NCBI RefSeq assembly: GCF_046614695.1
Contig: NZ_JBKKHQ010000016.1
Coordinates: 62,001-126,000 of the forward strand
Direction of reading: 5' to 3'
Source of the DNA: Pokkaliibacter sp046614695
GTDB taxonomy: Bacteria; Pseudomonadota; Gammaproteobacteria; Pseudomonadales; Balneatricaceae
DNA: 64,000 bases
This document shows, one piece after another, positions 26,561 through 35,530 of this stretch; position 1 is the first letter of the stretch; every line of letters starts with the position of its first letter. The notes under the pieces were generated by a model. That model saw only the letters and a list, made by a program, of their open reading frames with translations, made no database searches and was not told the DNA's origin. The translations under genes and the position numbers were made by a program.

Positions 26561-27679
26561 CTAGCGGCAACCGAAGGGAAAGGTGTAAGGGCCGTAAACG
26601 AAGGTTTGCACCTTCTGATAAGGAACGTCGTCGTAACGGGTGTCCTTGCGGTTGAGGAAAGACTTGCCTTTGTCGCGGGTGCCGCTCATGTAGAAAATGC
26701 CATTGCCAGTCTTGGCGATCAGCATGTCAGTGCCAGCCGCAATGTGATAGAAGCCTTCGTTTACCCACTTGCCATTCAGGTTCTTATAGCGAATACCGGC
26801 CAGCACTTCCGAGGATTGGCAGGTATTCGAGACAATCACACTGATCTCGTCCACCGGGTGTTCTATCTCGTACCAGTGCTCGGCAAACGCCGTGTCGTCG
26901 TAACGGTTATTCATGATGGCCTTGATGATTTGCTGTCGCTCGGCGCTGATGTAGGCGCCGTAGCTGTCATTGGCAGACATTCCTGAAATCACCCCGAAGA
27001 TATAGTTGCGGTCATACTCAGCTGAGTAGCGAATCAGCGGCCCGCCGCTCTGGCCCTTGGCGACATCACAGTTGAGCCTGAGCAGGTTGTCGTACTGTTT
27101 GATGACCTTGCAGCCTGTCTCATAAAAAAGCGCATTCTTCTTGTCAGAGGGATAACCGATGGTGGTGATTGGCACCTCATTCTCCGGGTATTTACGGCCC
27201 CAGTAAGAGAAGGTGCCGACCAGGCGGTTGGCGTCCTGCTCACTCTGATCCTGCCCAATCGCCATGATGGCAATGTCGGAGGCAATACTCATCGAGGTGG
27301 ATTTGTAGTCGTAATCGTAATCCTGGGGGACGTAGGAATACTTAATCGGGAACGAGCCATAAGGCAGGTGGTAAGGGTCTTTGGCGCCGGGGCTGAACAT
27401 GGCGTTACGAATGGGGTTGCCGTATTTGTCAAAGGCGCAGTGGGCGGCGGTAAGGATAAACCCCGCGCCAATCATGGCGCCGGTACAGACAGTAATGGTG
27501 ACGGGGTTTTTGCCGGGGGTGCCGGTACTGTAATGAATCAGGCCGGTTTTGGTGGCGAAGTCCTCGCGCAGTGAGTCCGCGCTGACCCGGTTATCCTTAC
27601 CGATCACATCGGCGTGGCTGGTCAGGCTCAGGATGAGCAGCATCAGCGTTAGCACACTGAACAGGCTGTGTTTTTTCAT
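26561..27679 (-). CDS. Secreted trypsin-like serine protease with DUF1036-like C-terminus
   Basis: A 372-residue exported protein. A Sec signal (MKKHSLFSVLTLMLLILSLT, cleavage near SHA) is followed by a chymotrypsin-fold protease with a complete triad: His80 (LTAAHC), Asp135 (ASDIAIMAI) and Ser211 (GQSGGPLI). From about residue 275 the sequence NTCQSSEVLAGIRYKNLNGK, then WVNEGFYHIAAGTDMLIAK, resembles the DUF1036 periplasmic/extracellular domain. It is most similar in style to the V8/glutamyl endopeptidase-like exported proteases. The ATG at 27679 has GAGAGGGG upstream. It is the gene downstream of the candidate effector at 27922, 242 bp away on the same strand. Confidence 0.85.
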   Translation of the reverse strand: MKKHSLFSVLTLMLLILSLTSHADVIGKDNRVSADSLREDFATKTGLIHYSTGTPGKNPVTITVCTGAMIGAGFILTAAHCAFDKYGNPIRNAMFSPGAKDPYHLPYGSFPIKYSYVPQDYDYDYKSTSMSIASDIAIMAIGQDQSEQDANRLVGTFSYWGRKYPENEVPITTIGYPSDKKNALFYETGCKVIKQYDNLLRLNCDVAKGQSGGPLIRYSAEYDRNYIFGVISGMSANDSYGAYISAERQQIIKAIMNNRYDDTAFAEHWYEIEHPVDEISVIVSNTCQSSEVLAGIRYKNLNGKWVNEGFYHIAAGTDMLIAKTGNGIFYMSGTRDKGKSFLNRKDTRYDDVPYQKVQTFVYGPYTFPFGCR

Positions 27680-27921
27680 TGCCCCTCTCAAATCCAAAAA
27701 CACCCATCAAAATACGTACTGTCCGGATATGCGCTGTAACAGCTTTGCTCCCGCCAGTCGTGGCTTGGCGCCATTCTTACAGAGTTTTGACATACTTAAG
27801 TACGGATTAAGAAGTCTAACACAGCCTCACCGGTGCGCCTGACGAAAAGCCCTGACCAGCCGGTATTGCACCGACTGGCACTGGAGATGCCGCAGTGGAT
27901 TGGCGTGCTATCAAAGCGGCA

Positions 27922-30912
27922 TCAGCCCAACTTATTAAAGAAGCGGGCGACCTGTAACTGAAGGCGGGAGTTAGACGCCAGCTGCTGATCCCGGTTGCTG
28001 TAGGTGCTGTCTCCAAGCAGTGGCCCTTGGGCTGCGTTGGCTTCAATACCGCGCAACACGCTTTGCAGCTTCACATGCTGGCCCTGTAGATACAGGCGCT
28101 CAGCGACCAGTAACTGGGAGTGGGCTTCCATATGACCGAGCATGCTTTGCACCAGATGCTGCTTCATCTCGTCGTCCGCCTCATTAAAGACGGGCTCCGG
28201 AATGTTGAAGAAGTACTCCGGATTGGAGCTGAGCTGCAGTCTGGCACCTGCATCGGCCAGGGTTTCCAGCCCCTGACGGCGGATGGCCGGATCATGGGAT
28301 TTCATATCATCAGCGCAGACGGTGGCCTGTACATCCATGATGGCGAGTTTCGAATTCATGGAGACATGGGGCATGCCGGAGTGCACCAGTCCGTAAAGCA
28401 GGTAATCCAGCTCGCGACGATTGGTGCCTTGCATGGCCGTGTGGGGGTTGGCCAGCGGCATCTTGTTGGCCTGATGATTCGCCAGATAGGTTGAGATGCC
28501 CAGGCCCATCACCCCGGACACAATGGAGTGAATGCGAAAGTCATTGGCATTGGCCAGCTCGCGCTGGCGAAGCTCAGCACTGTTCTGAATCTGCGCCTTG
28601 GGCGGCAGAGGATTCGCTTCACGATCAATATCGATCAGCTTTTGTGCCAGCGCATTACCCAGGCGATGATCCTTGTCGGCCTGGGTGCTGAAGTCGGGTT
28701 TGGGAATATCCAGCAAGGTGGTGGCCATATGCACGATGCTTTCGGCATTCCACTGGTTCATCTTGCCGCTTTGCAGAATCGACACCAGCTGCAGGGCTTC
28801 GGTCAGTTCGGCCGGGCTTTCCTGGCCAAAGGCCAGACGAATCTGGTCACCCTTGAGGCTGGCGGTCGTCTGGGTGTAGCCCGAGCCTTCGCGCATTTCG
28901 ACATGCTGAGGGCAGAGGCCAAAGACGCCATCAATCGGGCATTTCACCTGCAGGCCACGTTTGGCACCTTGCTTCATGGAGTCAGTAAAGAAAGTGTACT
29001 GGCTATTGTCCTTGGTGAAGCTGGCGATGGAGGAATTCGGCTGATGGTGGGCGAACTTACCCAGCACACCGGTGCCGGAGAAAAGCATCTGCTGTGCTGT
29101 CTGCGCGGTGGCGACTGCGCGCTCTTTGATATCAAACGCACGTTCGCGACTGATCAGCATGTGGGTGAGCAATTGGGTATCGTTACCGCCGAGGCGGTTC
29201 AGGCCCTGCTCGATATTGGCCAGTGAGGCGCGAATCTGCCGCGCGGGTTTGTCATTCACCGAGATCAGGCCAATACCACCGCCTGTGGCTTTGGGGTTAC
29301 CCAGTCCGGTCTGCTTCTGGTAGCTGGTACAGGACAGAATACGCAGCTGGCCCGCGGCGATCTCCCGCCCAAAGCTGCCCACCACCTTGTCCATATCGCC
29401 CCGGTTTTCCATGGTGGCATCCAGTACGAGGGTCAGTGGTGTGCCGTTATGGGCCTTAAACCGCTCACGCATCCCGGCAATGACGGCATTGCCATCCCAG
29501 CCCTTGCTTGAGCCCAGGCGCGGGCTGCTGTCATCGCCCAGCGAAGCGACAATGATGGGAGCGTTACCGGAAACCTGAAAGTTCTTCTGCAGATGCTTTT
29601 CAAGATCCGGGTAGATCGGTGTGTCGTTATAGCCGGGAGCGGCCAGATATTCGATCTGATTGCTGCCGGTCAGGTGTCTGGCTGCACGAAGTGCCGTGGT
29701 CAGGGCGCTGGTGCCGCTGCTCATCAGATGCACTTCCGGCGTCGGTACGCTAGGCGGCAACTGGTCCGGCGCAACCAGAGGGGAGGCGGCCTGGCGGAAA
29801 TCATTCACATCATAGGGGCGCGCGGCAGAGAGGCAGACCTGCAGCTCCTCGAGGAGCGCATGGTAGCCAGTGGCAAAGATGGCGGTGCCGTCCTTCGCCA
29901 GTGATGGCAATGAATCGGCAACATCCGTCAGCGCCTGCAGGCCATTGGCGAGCAGCACATCATGACGCAGCTGCTGACCACTGCCCCGGGCATCCAGCAT
30001 GGTGACCAGATTGTCGATCAGTTCTGCTGCTGTATGAGCGAGGGGACCGGTGCTGTGCTGGTTAGGAATTTCACGCAGGCGTTGGCTAACCGAGTTGCCC
30101 GGTGTGCCACGCAGCTGATGAATCAGCGCCTGATTGTTAATGCTCGGGTCCTGCTGGCGAGGCCGCACTGCGCCTTTGAACTCCGCCATCATGTCGTACA
30201 TGGTCGGACGCGCGCCCTCATCCGTCAGGGTGCGCGGCATGGCTTCGAGCAGATTGGTCTGGCCCTTGGGCGTCTTGTCCATAATCAGGGTGTAGACATT
30301 TTCCCCCAGTTTCTGGAAACGCTCTGACTGCATGAACTGCTCGGTCGTCAGCCCCGCCATGTGCGGCGTGCCCTGATAAAGATTCAGAATCGAACGGGCG
30401 CTGTGCGGTGAGTTCACATGCACATAGGCCAGATTGCCCTGGGTACCAAACTTGCGCCGAAACAGCTCGGCACTGACTTTTTCCGGCAAATTGCCGCTGT
30501 CGCCAGTCTGGTAAATGCCATCGCTGCCGGTGTTGGCGCGCAGGTGGTGCAGCGCCGGGGAGTTCATGTCCTTGGAGCGGGACACACTGAGGCCGTACTG
30601 AGCGGCGACGTGCTCGCCACCGGGAATGGCTTCAAGTTCGATACGGCGACGGTCACTGTAGGAGCGCATGTTCAGACCGTCCTGCTCAAGGGTGCGGTCA
30701 TGGCGGGAATGGCGCTGCAACTCCTGCAGCAGGGTGTTGCTGTCAATGCTGCCTACATTCAGCTGCTGGCGCAGGCTTTCCATCTTTTGCGCCAGATGAT
30801 CCGCCTGAGGAGTGCTGCCGGTGCCGTTGGCAGGGTTCGGTTGAGTGTTCTGGTGCTGGGTCTGCTGTGTGTTGTAGTAACCCGAATTCCCACCCACGCC
30901 GGGGATATGCAT
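27922..30912 (-). CDS. Candidate type III effector, 996 residues, with PLP-enzyme-like domain
   Basis: I do not recognise the family. The first 40 residues are polar and rich in Gln, Asn, Ser, Thr and Gly (MHIPGVGGNSGYYNTQQTQH), without hydrophobic signal, as in type III secreted proteins. Residues about 390-570 resemble a fold-type I PLP enzyme: SSGTSALTTALRAARHL (cofactor phosphate region, 398-414), a strand ending in Asp498 (LTLVLDAT), and Lys533 35 residues later (SCTSYQKQTGLG, then GGGIGLISV). In aspartate aminotransferase the ring-binding Asp and Schiff-base Lys are 36 residues apart. The flanking 390- and 430-residue parts are helical and unassigned. A HrpL-box-like sequence lies at 31051-31079. 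Effector status and PLP binding are inference. Confidence 0.7.
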   Translation of the reverse strand: MHIPGVGGNSGYYNTQQTQHQNTQPNPANGTGSTPQADHLAQKMESLRQQLNVGSIDSNTLLQELQRHSRHDRTLEQDGLNMRSYSDRRRIELEAIPGGEHVAAQYGLSVSRSKDMNSPALHHLRANTGSDGIYQTGDSGNLPEKVSAELFRRKFGTQGNLAYVHVNSPHSARSILNLYQGTPHMAGLTTEQFMQSERFQKLGENVYTLIMDKTPKGQTNLLEAMPRTLTDEGARPTMYDMMAEFKGAVRPRQQDPSINNQALIHQLRGTPGNSVSQRLREIPNQHSTGPLAHTAAELIDNLVTMLDARGSGQQLRHDVLLANGLQALTDVADSLPSLAKDGTAIFATGYHALLEELQVCLSAARPYDVNDFRQAASPLVAPDQLPPSVPTPEVHLMSSGTSALTTALRAARHLTGSNQIEYLAAPGYNDTPIYPDLEKHLQKNFQVSGNAPIIVASLGDDSSPRLGSSKGWDGNAVIAGMRERFKAHNGTPLTLVLDATMENRGDMDKVVGSFGREIAAGQLRILSCTSYQKQTGLGNPKATGGGIGLISVNDKPARQIRASLANIEQGLNRLGGNDTQLLTHMLISRERAFDIKERAVATAQTAQQMLFSGTGVLGKFAHHQPNSSIASFTKDNSQYTFFTDSMKQGAKRGLQVKCPIDGVFGLCPQHVEMREGSGYTQTTASLKGDQIRLAFGQESPAELTEALQLVSILQSGKMNQWNAESIVHMATTLLDIPKPDFSTQADKDHRLGNALAQKLIDIDREANPLPPKAQIQNSAELRQRELANANDFRIHSIVSGVMGLGISTYLANHQANKMPLANPHTAMQGTNRRELDYLLYGLVHSGMPHVSMNSKLAIMDVQATVCADDMKSHDPAIRRQGLETLADAGARLQLSSNPEYFFNIPEPVFNEADDEMKQHLVQSMLGHMEAHSQLLVAERLYLQGQHVKLQSVLRGIEANAAQGPLLGDSTYSNRDQQLASNSRLQLQVARFFNKLG

Positions 30913-31009
30913 GGCGACACTCCTGAAGATTCTTGTCGTTATGCTCCGGGGCTGTTGCCTGCCGGAGGCGGTCTCAACGCGGTCTCACTGACGCGCGTTC
31001 CTGGCAAGG

Positions 31010-31024
31010 GCGTGTAATACACGC
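31010..31024. promoter_or_regulatory. Perfect 7-1-7 inverted repeat upstream of candidate effector gene
   Basis: GCGTGTA-A-TACACGC, about 100 bases before the effector start codon and just downstream of the predicted Hrp-type promoter. It could be an operator or a transcript hairpin. No binder can be named. Confidence 0.4.
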
Positions 31025-31050
31025 TCCCTGCGTAGTTTACTTCAGGTAGT

Positions 31051-31079
31051 AGTGTGGCCGAAAAGGGCACAGAAGTTCC
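31051..31079 (-). promoter_or_regulatory. HrpL-box-like promoter of the 996-residue gene
   Basis: On the minus strand: GGAACT, 16 bases, CCACACT. The HrpL consensus in Pseudomonas is GGAACC-N15/16-CCACNNA. The -35 element has one mismatch and the -10 element ends in T instead of A. The start codon is 139 bases downstream. Five better or similar sites precede the array at 47-60 kb. Confidence 0.5.
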
Positions 31080-31395
31080 CCCATTTGACGGAAAGTTGCC
31101 CGGTTGTCGCCTTTGATTGGACGACTCATGAGTGTCCGTTGGCGCGTCAGGCTTTATCGGAATCACAAGGCGGCAATGTCATCGGAATGATTCAGCCTGA
31201 TACGAGGGTTGTCATTTGTCGAAAAAGTAACCAAGAAGCTCTTGTTACTGCACTGTTTGTGCAGATGCATGACCGGGCATTTCACCGTGGCGATCTCGGG
31301 GAAGTGCTACTTCAGCATCAGCAGACGTGCATTACTTATCTCAATGACATTGACCAAGAACCCTACACCAACAATCAACTAAGGGATTAGACGTC

Positions 31396-33744
31396 ATGAT
31401 TGTTCTGGCAATCCTTTTTGTCCTGCTGGGGGTCGCCCTGCTGGGCGGCGGACTCTGGCTTATCTTCTCAGGCGGCAGCTGGTATTACGCCATTGCGGGA
31501 GCCGTGCTGATCGGCGTGGGTGTCTTTACCACCCGCCGACGTGGCAGTGCCCGCTGGATTTATGCAGCTTTCCTGTTGGCCACGCTCGGCTGGGCGCTGT
31601 GGGAGTCCGGCTTTGACTGGTGGCCGCTGGCCACGCGCATGGGCCTGTTTCTGGTGCTCGGTATTCCGCTTCTTTTTGCCGCACGGCGCTACCCCAGCGG
31701 TCACAAGGTATATTGCCTGGCCTGGCTGGTCAGTGTGGTGGTGACTCTGGCGAGCCTGACGGCGGATCAGCACCGCATCGACGGTGAGTTGCCAACGGAC
31801 ACGGTCGCCAGTGCGCCTGAGATGGGAAATGTGCCGGAGGATCAGTGGCTGGCCTATGGCCGCAGCAACATGGGGCAGCGCTACTCTCCGCTGGATCAGA
31901 TCACGCCGGAGAATATCGGCACGCTGGATCTGGCCTGGCAAACCCAGACGGGCGATGTCAAAGGCCCGAAAGATGTGACCGAAACCACTTATGAGGCAAC
32001 ACCGCTGAAAGTGGGCAATACCCTCTATCTCTGCACGCCGCATAACTGGCTGGTGGCGCTGGATGCGGACACCGGCATGAAGCGCTGGATCTACGATGCC
32101 AAGGTGCCACCGGAAAGCCAGCGTCAGCACCAGACCTGCCGTGGCGTGTCTTATTTGCCACCGCAGGCCGGTGTGGCGGTGCCCACGGCGACGGCCGCAA
32201 CTCAGGAAAAAACCACCGATACCCTGGCGGCAACGCAATGTGATGCCGAGCTTTTCCTGCCAACCTCCGATGCTCGCCTTATTGCTATCGACCCCACCAC
32301 AGGTGCTCGCTGCAGCAACTTTGGTGAGGATGGCGTGGTCGATCTGATGCAGGGCATGCCTTTCAAGCAAAGTGGCTATTACTACTCGACCTCAGCGCCT
32401 TTAGTCGCGGGCGGCAAGGTGATCGTCGCAGGCTCCGTTAATGATAACTACGATGTGAACTCACCTTCGGGTGTGATCCGTGGCTTTGATGCGCGCACGG
32501 GCGAACTGGTCTGGAACTGGGATTCGGGCAACCCGGATGAGACTGCGCCAATCGGCCCGGATCAAAGCTATACCACCAGCTCCCCGAACAGCTGGTCCAC
32601 CGCGAGCGCCGATGAAAGTCTGGGTCTTGCCTACTTCCCGATGGGGAATCGCACGCCTGATCAGCTCGGGACCTATCGCTCACCGGCGGAGGAAAAATAC
32701 GCCACGTCTGTGGTGGCGCTGAGCCTTGAAACCGGCAAAGCCGTCTGGGTTCACCAGTTTGTGCATCACGACCTGTGGGACATGGATACCCCGGCACAAC
32801 CTTCGCTGGTGGATCTTAAAACCAAAGAAGGCGTACAGCCGGCCTTGGTCGTCCCGACCAAACAGGGTGATGTTTATGTGCTGAACCGTGAAACCGGCGA
32901 TGCCATTTTGCCTGTCACCGAAGAGCCTACGCCTCAGGGCGCACAGGTGCCCGGCGACTTCACGGCACCGACTCAGCCGACCTCGGCCCTGAGCTTCAAG
33001 CCCAAACCTCTGACCGAAGCGGACATGTGGGGCGCCACACCCATTGACCAGATGATGTGTCGCATCAAGTTCCGCTCGTTGCGTTATGAAGGCCGCTATA
33101 CGCCACCGAGCGAGCAGGGCACCATCGTCTATCCGGGTAACTTTGGCGTCTTCAACTGGGGCAGCATTGCCGTCGATCCCAAGCGTCAGGTGATGTTCGG
33201 CATGCCGACATATCTGGCCTTTATCTCGACGCTGGTACCAAAAACGCCCGAGATGGCAGATGACCCAACGGCGAACACCGGTGAGCATGGTCTTAATTCC
33301 AATGAAGGAGCGAAGTTCGCGGTGAAATTCACGCCGTTCCTCTCCCCCGTGGGAGTGCCTTGTCAGCAGCCGCCCTGGGGTTATGTTGCCGGTGCCGATC
33401 TGCGGACCGGCAAGATTGCCTGGAAACACAAGAACGGCACCATCGAGGATATGACGCCTTTGCCACTGCCTGTGAAGATGGGTGTGCCCGGTATTGGCGG
33501 GCCGGTGATTACCGCCGGTGGCGTGGCTTTTCTGGCGGCCTCGGTGGATGACTACCTGCGCGGTTATGACCTGACCACGGGCAAACAGTTGTGGGAAGCA
33601 CGATTGCCCGCCGGTGGGCAGGCAACGCCAATGACTTACCTGAACTCGAAAGGCGAGCAAATGGTGGTACTGGTGGCCGGTGGACATGGCTCCATTGGCA
33701 CCACCACCGGGGACTATATCGTTGCCTATAAACTGAGAAAGTAA
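31396..33744 (+). CDS. gcd: Membrane-bound PQQ-dependent glucose dehydrogenase
   Basis: A 782-residue quinoprotein. The N-terminal 130 residues form five membrane helices that reach ubiquinone. The rest is an eight-bladed periplasmic propeller: YGRSNMGQRYSPLDQITPEN at its start, then tryptophan-docking repeats, FVHHDLWDMDTPAQPSLVDL, and a closing GGHGSIGTTTGDYIVAYKL. It oxidises glucose to gluconolactone directly in the periplasm and feeds electrons to quinone, using PQQ and Ca or Mg. No pqq genes are in the window. The ATG follows a GGGATTAGACGTC stretch. A terminator lies at 33821. Confidence 0.95.
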   Translation: MIVLAILFVLLGVALLGGGLWLIFSGGSWYYAIAGAVLIGVGVFTTRRRGSARWIYAAFLLATLGWALWESGFDWWPLATRMGLFLVLGIPLLFAARRYPSGHKVYCLAWLVSVVVTLASLTADQHRIDGELPTDTVASAPEMGNVPEDQWLAYGRSNMGQRYSPLDQITPENIGTLDLAWQTQTGDVKGPKDVTETTYEATPLKVGNTLYLCTPHNWLVALDADTGMKRWIYDAKVPPESQRQHQTCRGVSYLPPQAGVAVPTATAATQEKTTDTLAATQCDAELFLPTSDARLIAIDPTTGARCSNFGEDGVVDLMQGMPFKQSGYYYSTSAPLVAGGKVIVAGSVNDNYDVNSPSGVIRGFDARTGELVWNWDSGNPDETAPIGPDQSYTTSSPNSWSTASADESLGLAYFPMGNRTPDQLGTYRSPAEEKYATSVVALSLETGKAVWVHQFVHHDLWDMDTPAQPSLVDLKTKEGVQPALVVPTKQGDVYVLNRETGDAILPVTEEPTPQGAQVPGDFTAPTQPTSALSFKPKPLTEADMWGATPIDQMMCRIKFRSLRYEGRYTPPSEQGTIVYPGNFGVFNWGSIAVDPKRQVMFGMPTYLAFISTLVPKTPEMADDPTANTGEHGLNSNEGAKFAVKFTPFLSPVGVPCQQPPWGYVAGADLRTGKIAWKHKNGTIEDMTPLPLPVKMGVPGIGGPVITAGGVAFLAASVDDYLRGYDLTTGKQLWEARLPAGGQATPMTYLNSKGEQMVVLVAGGHGSIGTTTGDYIVAYKLRK

Positions 33745-33820
33745 GCCGAAAAGGGCGAGTCCGTTTTACGCCAACCTGACTGGGCTCAAGACCAGGATAA
33801 AGCTACGTGGCGTCACCAAT

Positions 33821-33849
33821 AACCCGGAGGAGTGATCCCCGGGTTTTTC
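33821..33849. terminator. Terminator between gcd and LysR gene
   Basis: Stem AACCCGG / CCGGGTT with a loop of about eleven bases followed by TTTTC on the plus strand. Confidence 0.8.
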
Positions 33850-33874
33850 TTTGGTCGATGCCAGGGAAAATGAG

Positions 33875-34741
33875 TCAGCTCGCCAGTGTCTGCAACTGGG
33901 TGGCGCTGCGAATCATCTGCGCCAGTGCTTCTATCGCCCGCGATTGCTGGCTTTTGGCAAGGTAGAGGTTGATGGCGACGGACGGCAGCTCGGGCAAATG
34001 CTCACCCGCCGGGAGAATATCCAGATGTTCCGGCACGGTGGAGACGAGCCAGGCCGTCACCGCAAGATCCGCCGCGACGGTCGCGCGGGTGGCATCAATG
34101 CTGCCGCTTTCAAACAGGGTGCGCCAGGTGCGCTGGCCTTGTTCCAGTGCGGCCAATACCAGCGGTCGAAAGGCACAGGTTTCTGCCACCATCGAGACGG
34201 GTAGCGGGCTCTTAAGCTGAGCCACGCCGCCGCGCGCGCCGACCCACACCAGCTTGTCGATAGTCAGGCATTCACCCGAACCCTGACCGACCGGTTCCTC
34301 GACCAGCGCCAGATCAAGCCTGCCTTCCTCGATGGCCTGGCGCAGTTCCGGTGAGGCCAGACAGACCAGTTCGACATCAACCTGCGGATGGGCATGGGTA
34401 AAGTGTTTAAGGATGGGGGTGAGCCAGGTGCCCACCAGATCATAGGGTGCGCCAAGGCGGATGACGCCGGACATGCTGTCCTCACTGATGTCCGCCCACA
34501 GCTCATCATTCAGTCGCACCAAACGACGTGCTTTGCCCAGTAGCCGCTCGCCATTAGGCGTCAGGCGCAAAGTTCGCTTCTCCCGAATGAACAGATCGCC
34601 GGTCTGTTCTTCCAGTCGGGCAATCTGCTGACTGACGGCGCTTTGGGTCAGGTGCAGGGTATTGCCCGCCGCCGTCATGCTGCCGTGGTCGGCAACAAAG
34701 ACAAAGGTGCGCAATAAGGCGATATCAAGGTTTCTGCTCAT
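33875..34741 (-). CDS. LysR-family regulator, divergent from a LysE-type exporter
   Basis: A 288-residue LysR regulator: HTH at residues 18-40 (GSMTAAGNTLHLTQSAVSQQ) and a C-terminal effector-binding domain (SGVIRLGAPYDLVGTWLTPILKHF). The ATG at 34741 fits the usual LysR N-terminus (NLDIALLRTFVFVADHGSM). The gene diverges from a LysE-family exporter, the arrangement of LysG-LysE and ArgP-ArgO, where the regulator senses the exported amino acid. The inducer here is unknown. Confidence 0.9.
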   Translation of the reverse strand: MSRNLDIALLRTFVFVADHGSMTAAGNTLHLTQSAVSQQIARLEEQTGDLFIREKRTLRLTPNGERLLGKARRLVRLNDELWADISEDSMSGVIRLGAPYDLVGTWLTPILKHFTHAHPQVDVELVCLASPELRQAIEEGRLDLALVEEPVGQGSGECLTIDKLVWVGARGGVAQLKSPLPVSMVAETCAFRPLVLAALEQGQRTWRTLFESGSIDATRATVAADLAVTAWLVSTVPEHLDILPAGEHLPELPSVAINLYLAKSQQSRAIEALAQMIRSATQLQTLAS

Positions 34742-34856
34742 GGTGGCATTATGGTTGATAATGCATGGCATGCACAACATTCGTTTCTCTAATGTATTGG
34801 CGCTCGCTAGCATTCACTCTCAGGTAGAACACATGGCGCTGAGAAGTGAGGGCCTT

Positions 34857-35459
34857 ATGCTGATTTCAGAGACATTACCGCTGGCACTCTTTGTGCTGGT
34901 ATCGACGATGTCACCGGGTGGTGCAACCACGGTGGCGACCGCTTCCGGGGCGCATTTTGGCTACCGGCGTTCACTGCCGCTGATCAGTGGCATCGCGCTG
35001 GGGCTGGCGTCGATGGCGGCCTTTGCCGCGTTGGGTCTGAGCAGTTTCCTGCTGGCCTTTCCTTCCCTGCAGCTGGCGATGAAGCTGATCGGCTCTGTGT
35101 ATTTACTCTGGCTGGCGCTGAAAACCGCCCGCAGCGGCCCGCCTCGACTGGGTGCCAGCATTGCCCGGCCGACACGGTTTATCGGTGCGGTCCTGCTGGT
35201 CTGGTACAATCCCAAAGGCTGGGCGATGACTCTCGGGGCAGCGGCCTCCTTTGCTTCTCTGGCGGCAGGGCAGGGCACCCTGGCGGTACTGCTCGGCAGC
35301 TCTTTCGGGCTGGCGGCGCTATTGTCCCTGTCTATCTGGTGTCTGGGTGGGCTGGTGTTGGCGAAGTTATTGACCACTGATACCCAGTGGCATGTGCTGA
35401 ATGCGCTGCTTGGCCTGTTGCTGGCGGCCTCGATTGTGCCCATGTGGCTGGAAGGCTGA
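34857..35459 (+). CDS. LysE/RhtB-family amino acid exporter
   Basis: A 200-residue membrane protein with six helices of the LysE family. The N-terminus MLISETLPLALFVLVSTMSP followed by GGATTVATASGAHFGYRRSL matches the family pattern around the first two helices, and WYNPKGWAMTLGAAASF around the fourth. It probably exports an amino acid or similar small metabolite. The ATG at 34857 has GAGGG upstream; an ATG eight codons earlier is possible. It is divergent from the LysR gene by 115 bp. Confidence 0.87.
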   Translation: MLISETLPLALFVLVSTMSPGGATTVATASGAHFGYRRSLPLISGIALGLASMAAFAALGLSSFLLAFPSLQLAMKLIGSVYLLWLALKTARSGPPRLGASIARPTRFIGAVLLVWYNPKGWAMTLGAAASFASLAAGQGTLAVLLGSSFGLAALLSLSIWCLGGLVLAKLLTTDTQWHVLNALLGLLLAASIVPMWLEG

Positions 35460-35484
35460 TCGGGAATCCTGCCATCGGGATATG

Positions 35485-35510
35485 AAAAAAGGAGGCATCA
35501 GGCCTCCTTT
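35485..35510. terminator. Bidirectional terminator between LysE-type gene and qorB
   Basis: Stem AAAGGAGGC / GCCTCCTTT with a short loop and A/T runs on both sides. Confidence 0.88.
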
Positions 35511-35530
35511 ACTCGTTTCGCGCTTTTAGC

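Larger units (their letters stand above)
30913..31395. other. Intergenic region between candidate effector and gcd
   Basis: A 483-bp region with divergent genes on both sides. It contains the Hrp-box-like site (31051-31079) and a perfect 7-1-7 inverted repeat at 31010-31024 (GCGTGTA, TACACGC). A 112-codon open frame here looks non-coding. Confidence 0.6.

Noticed and set aside
31052..31390. A 112-codon open frame upstream of gcd
   Set aside because: No ribosome binding site, non-protein-like composition, and it overlaps the Hrp-like promoter of the divergent gene.
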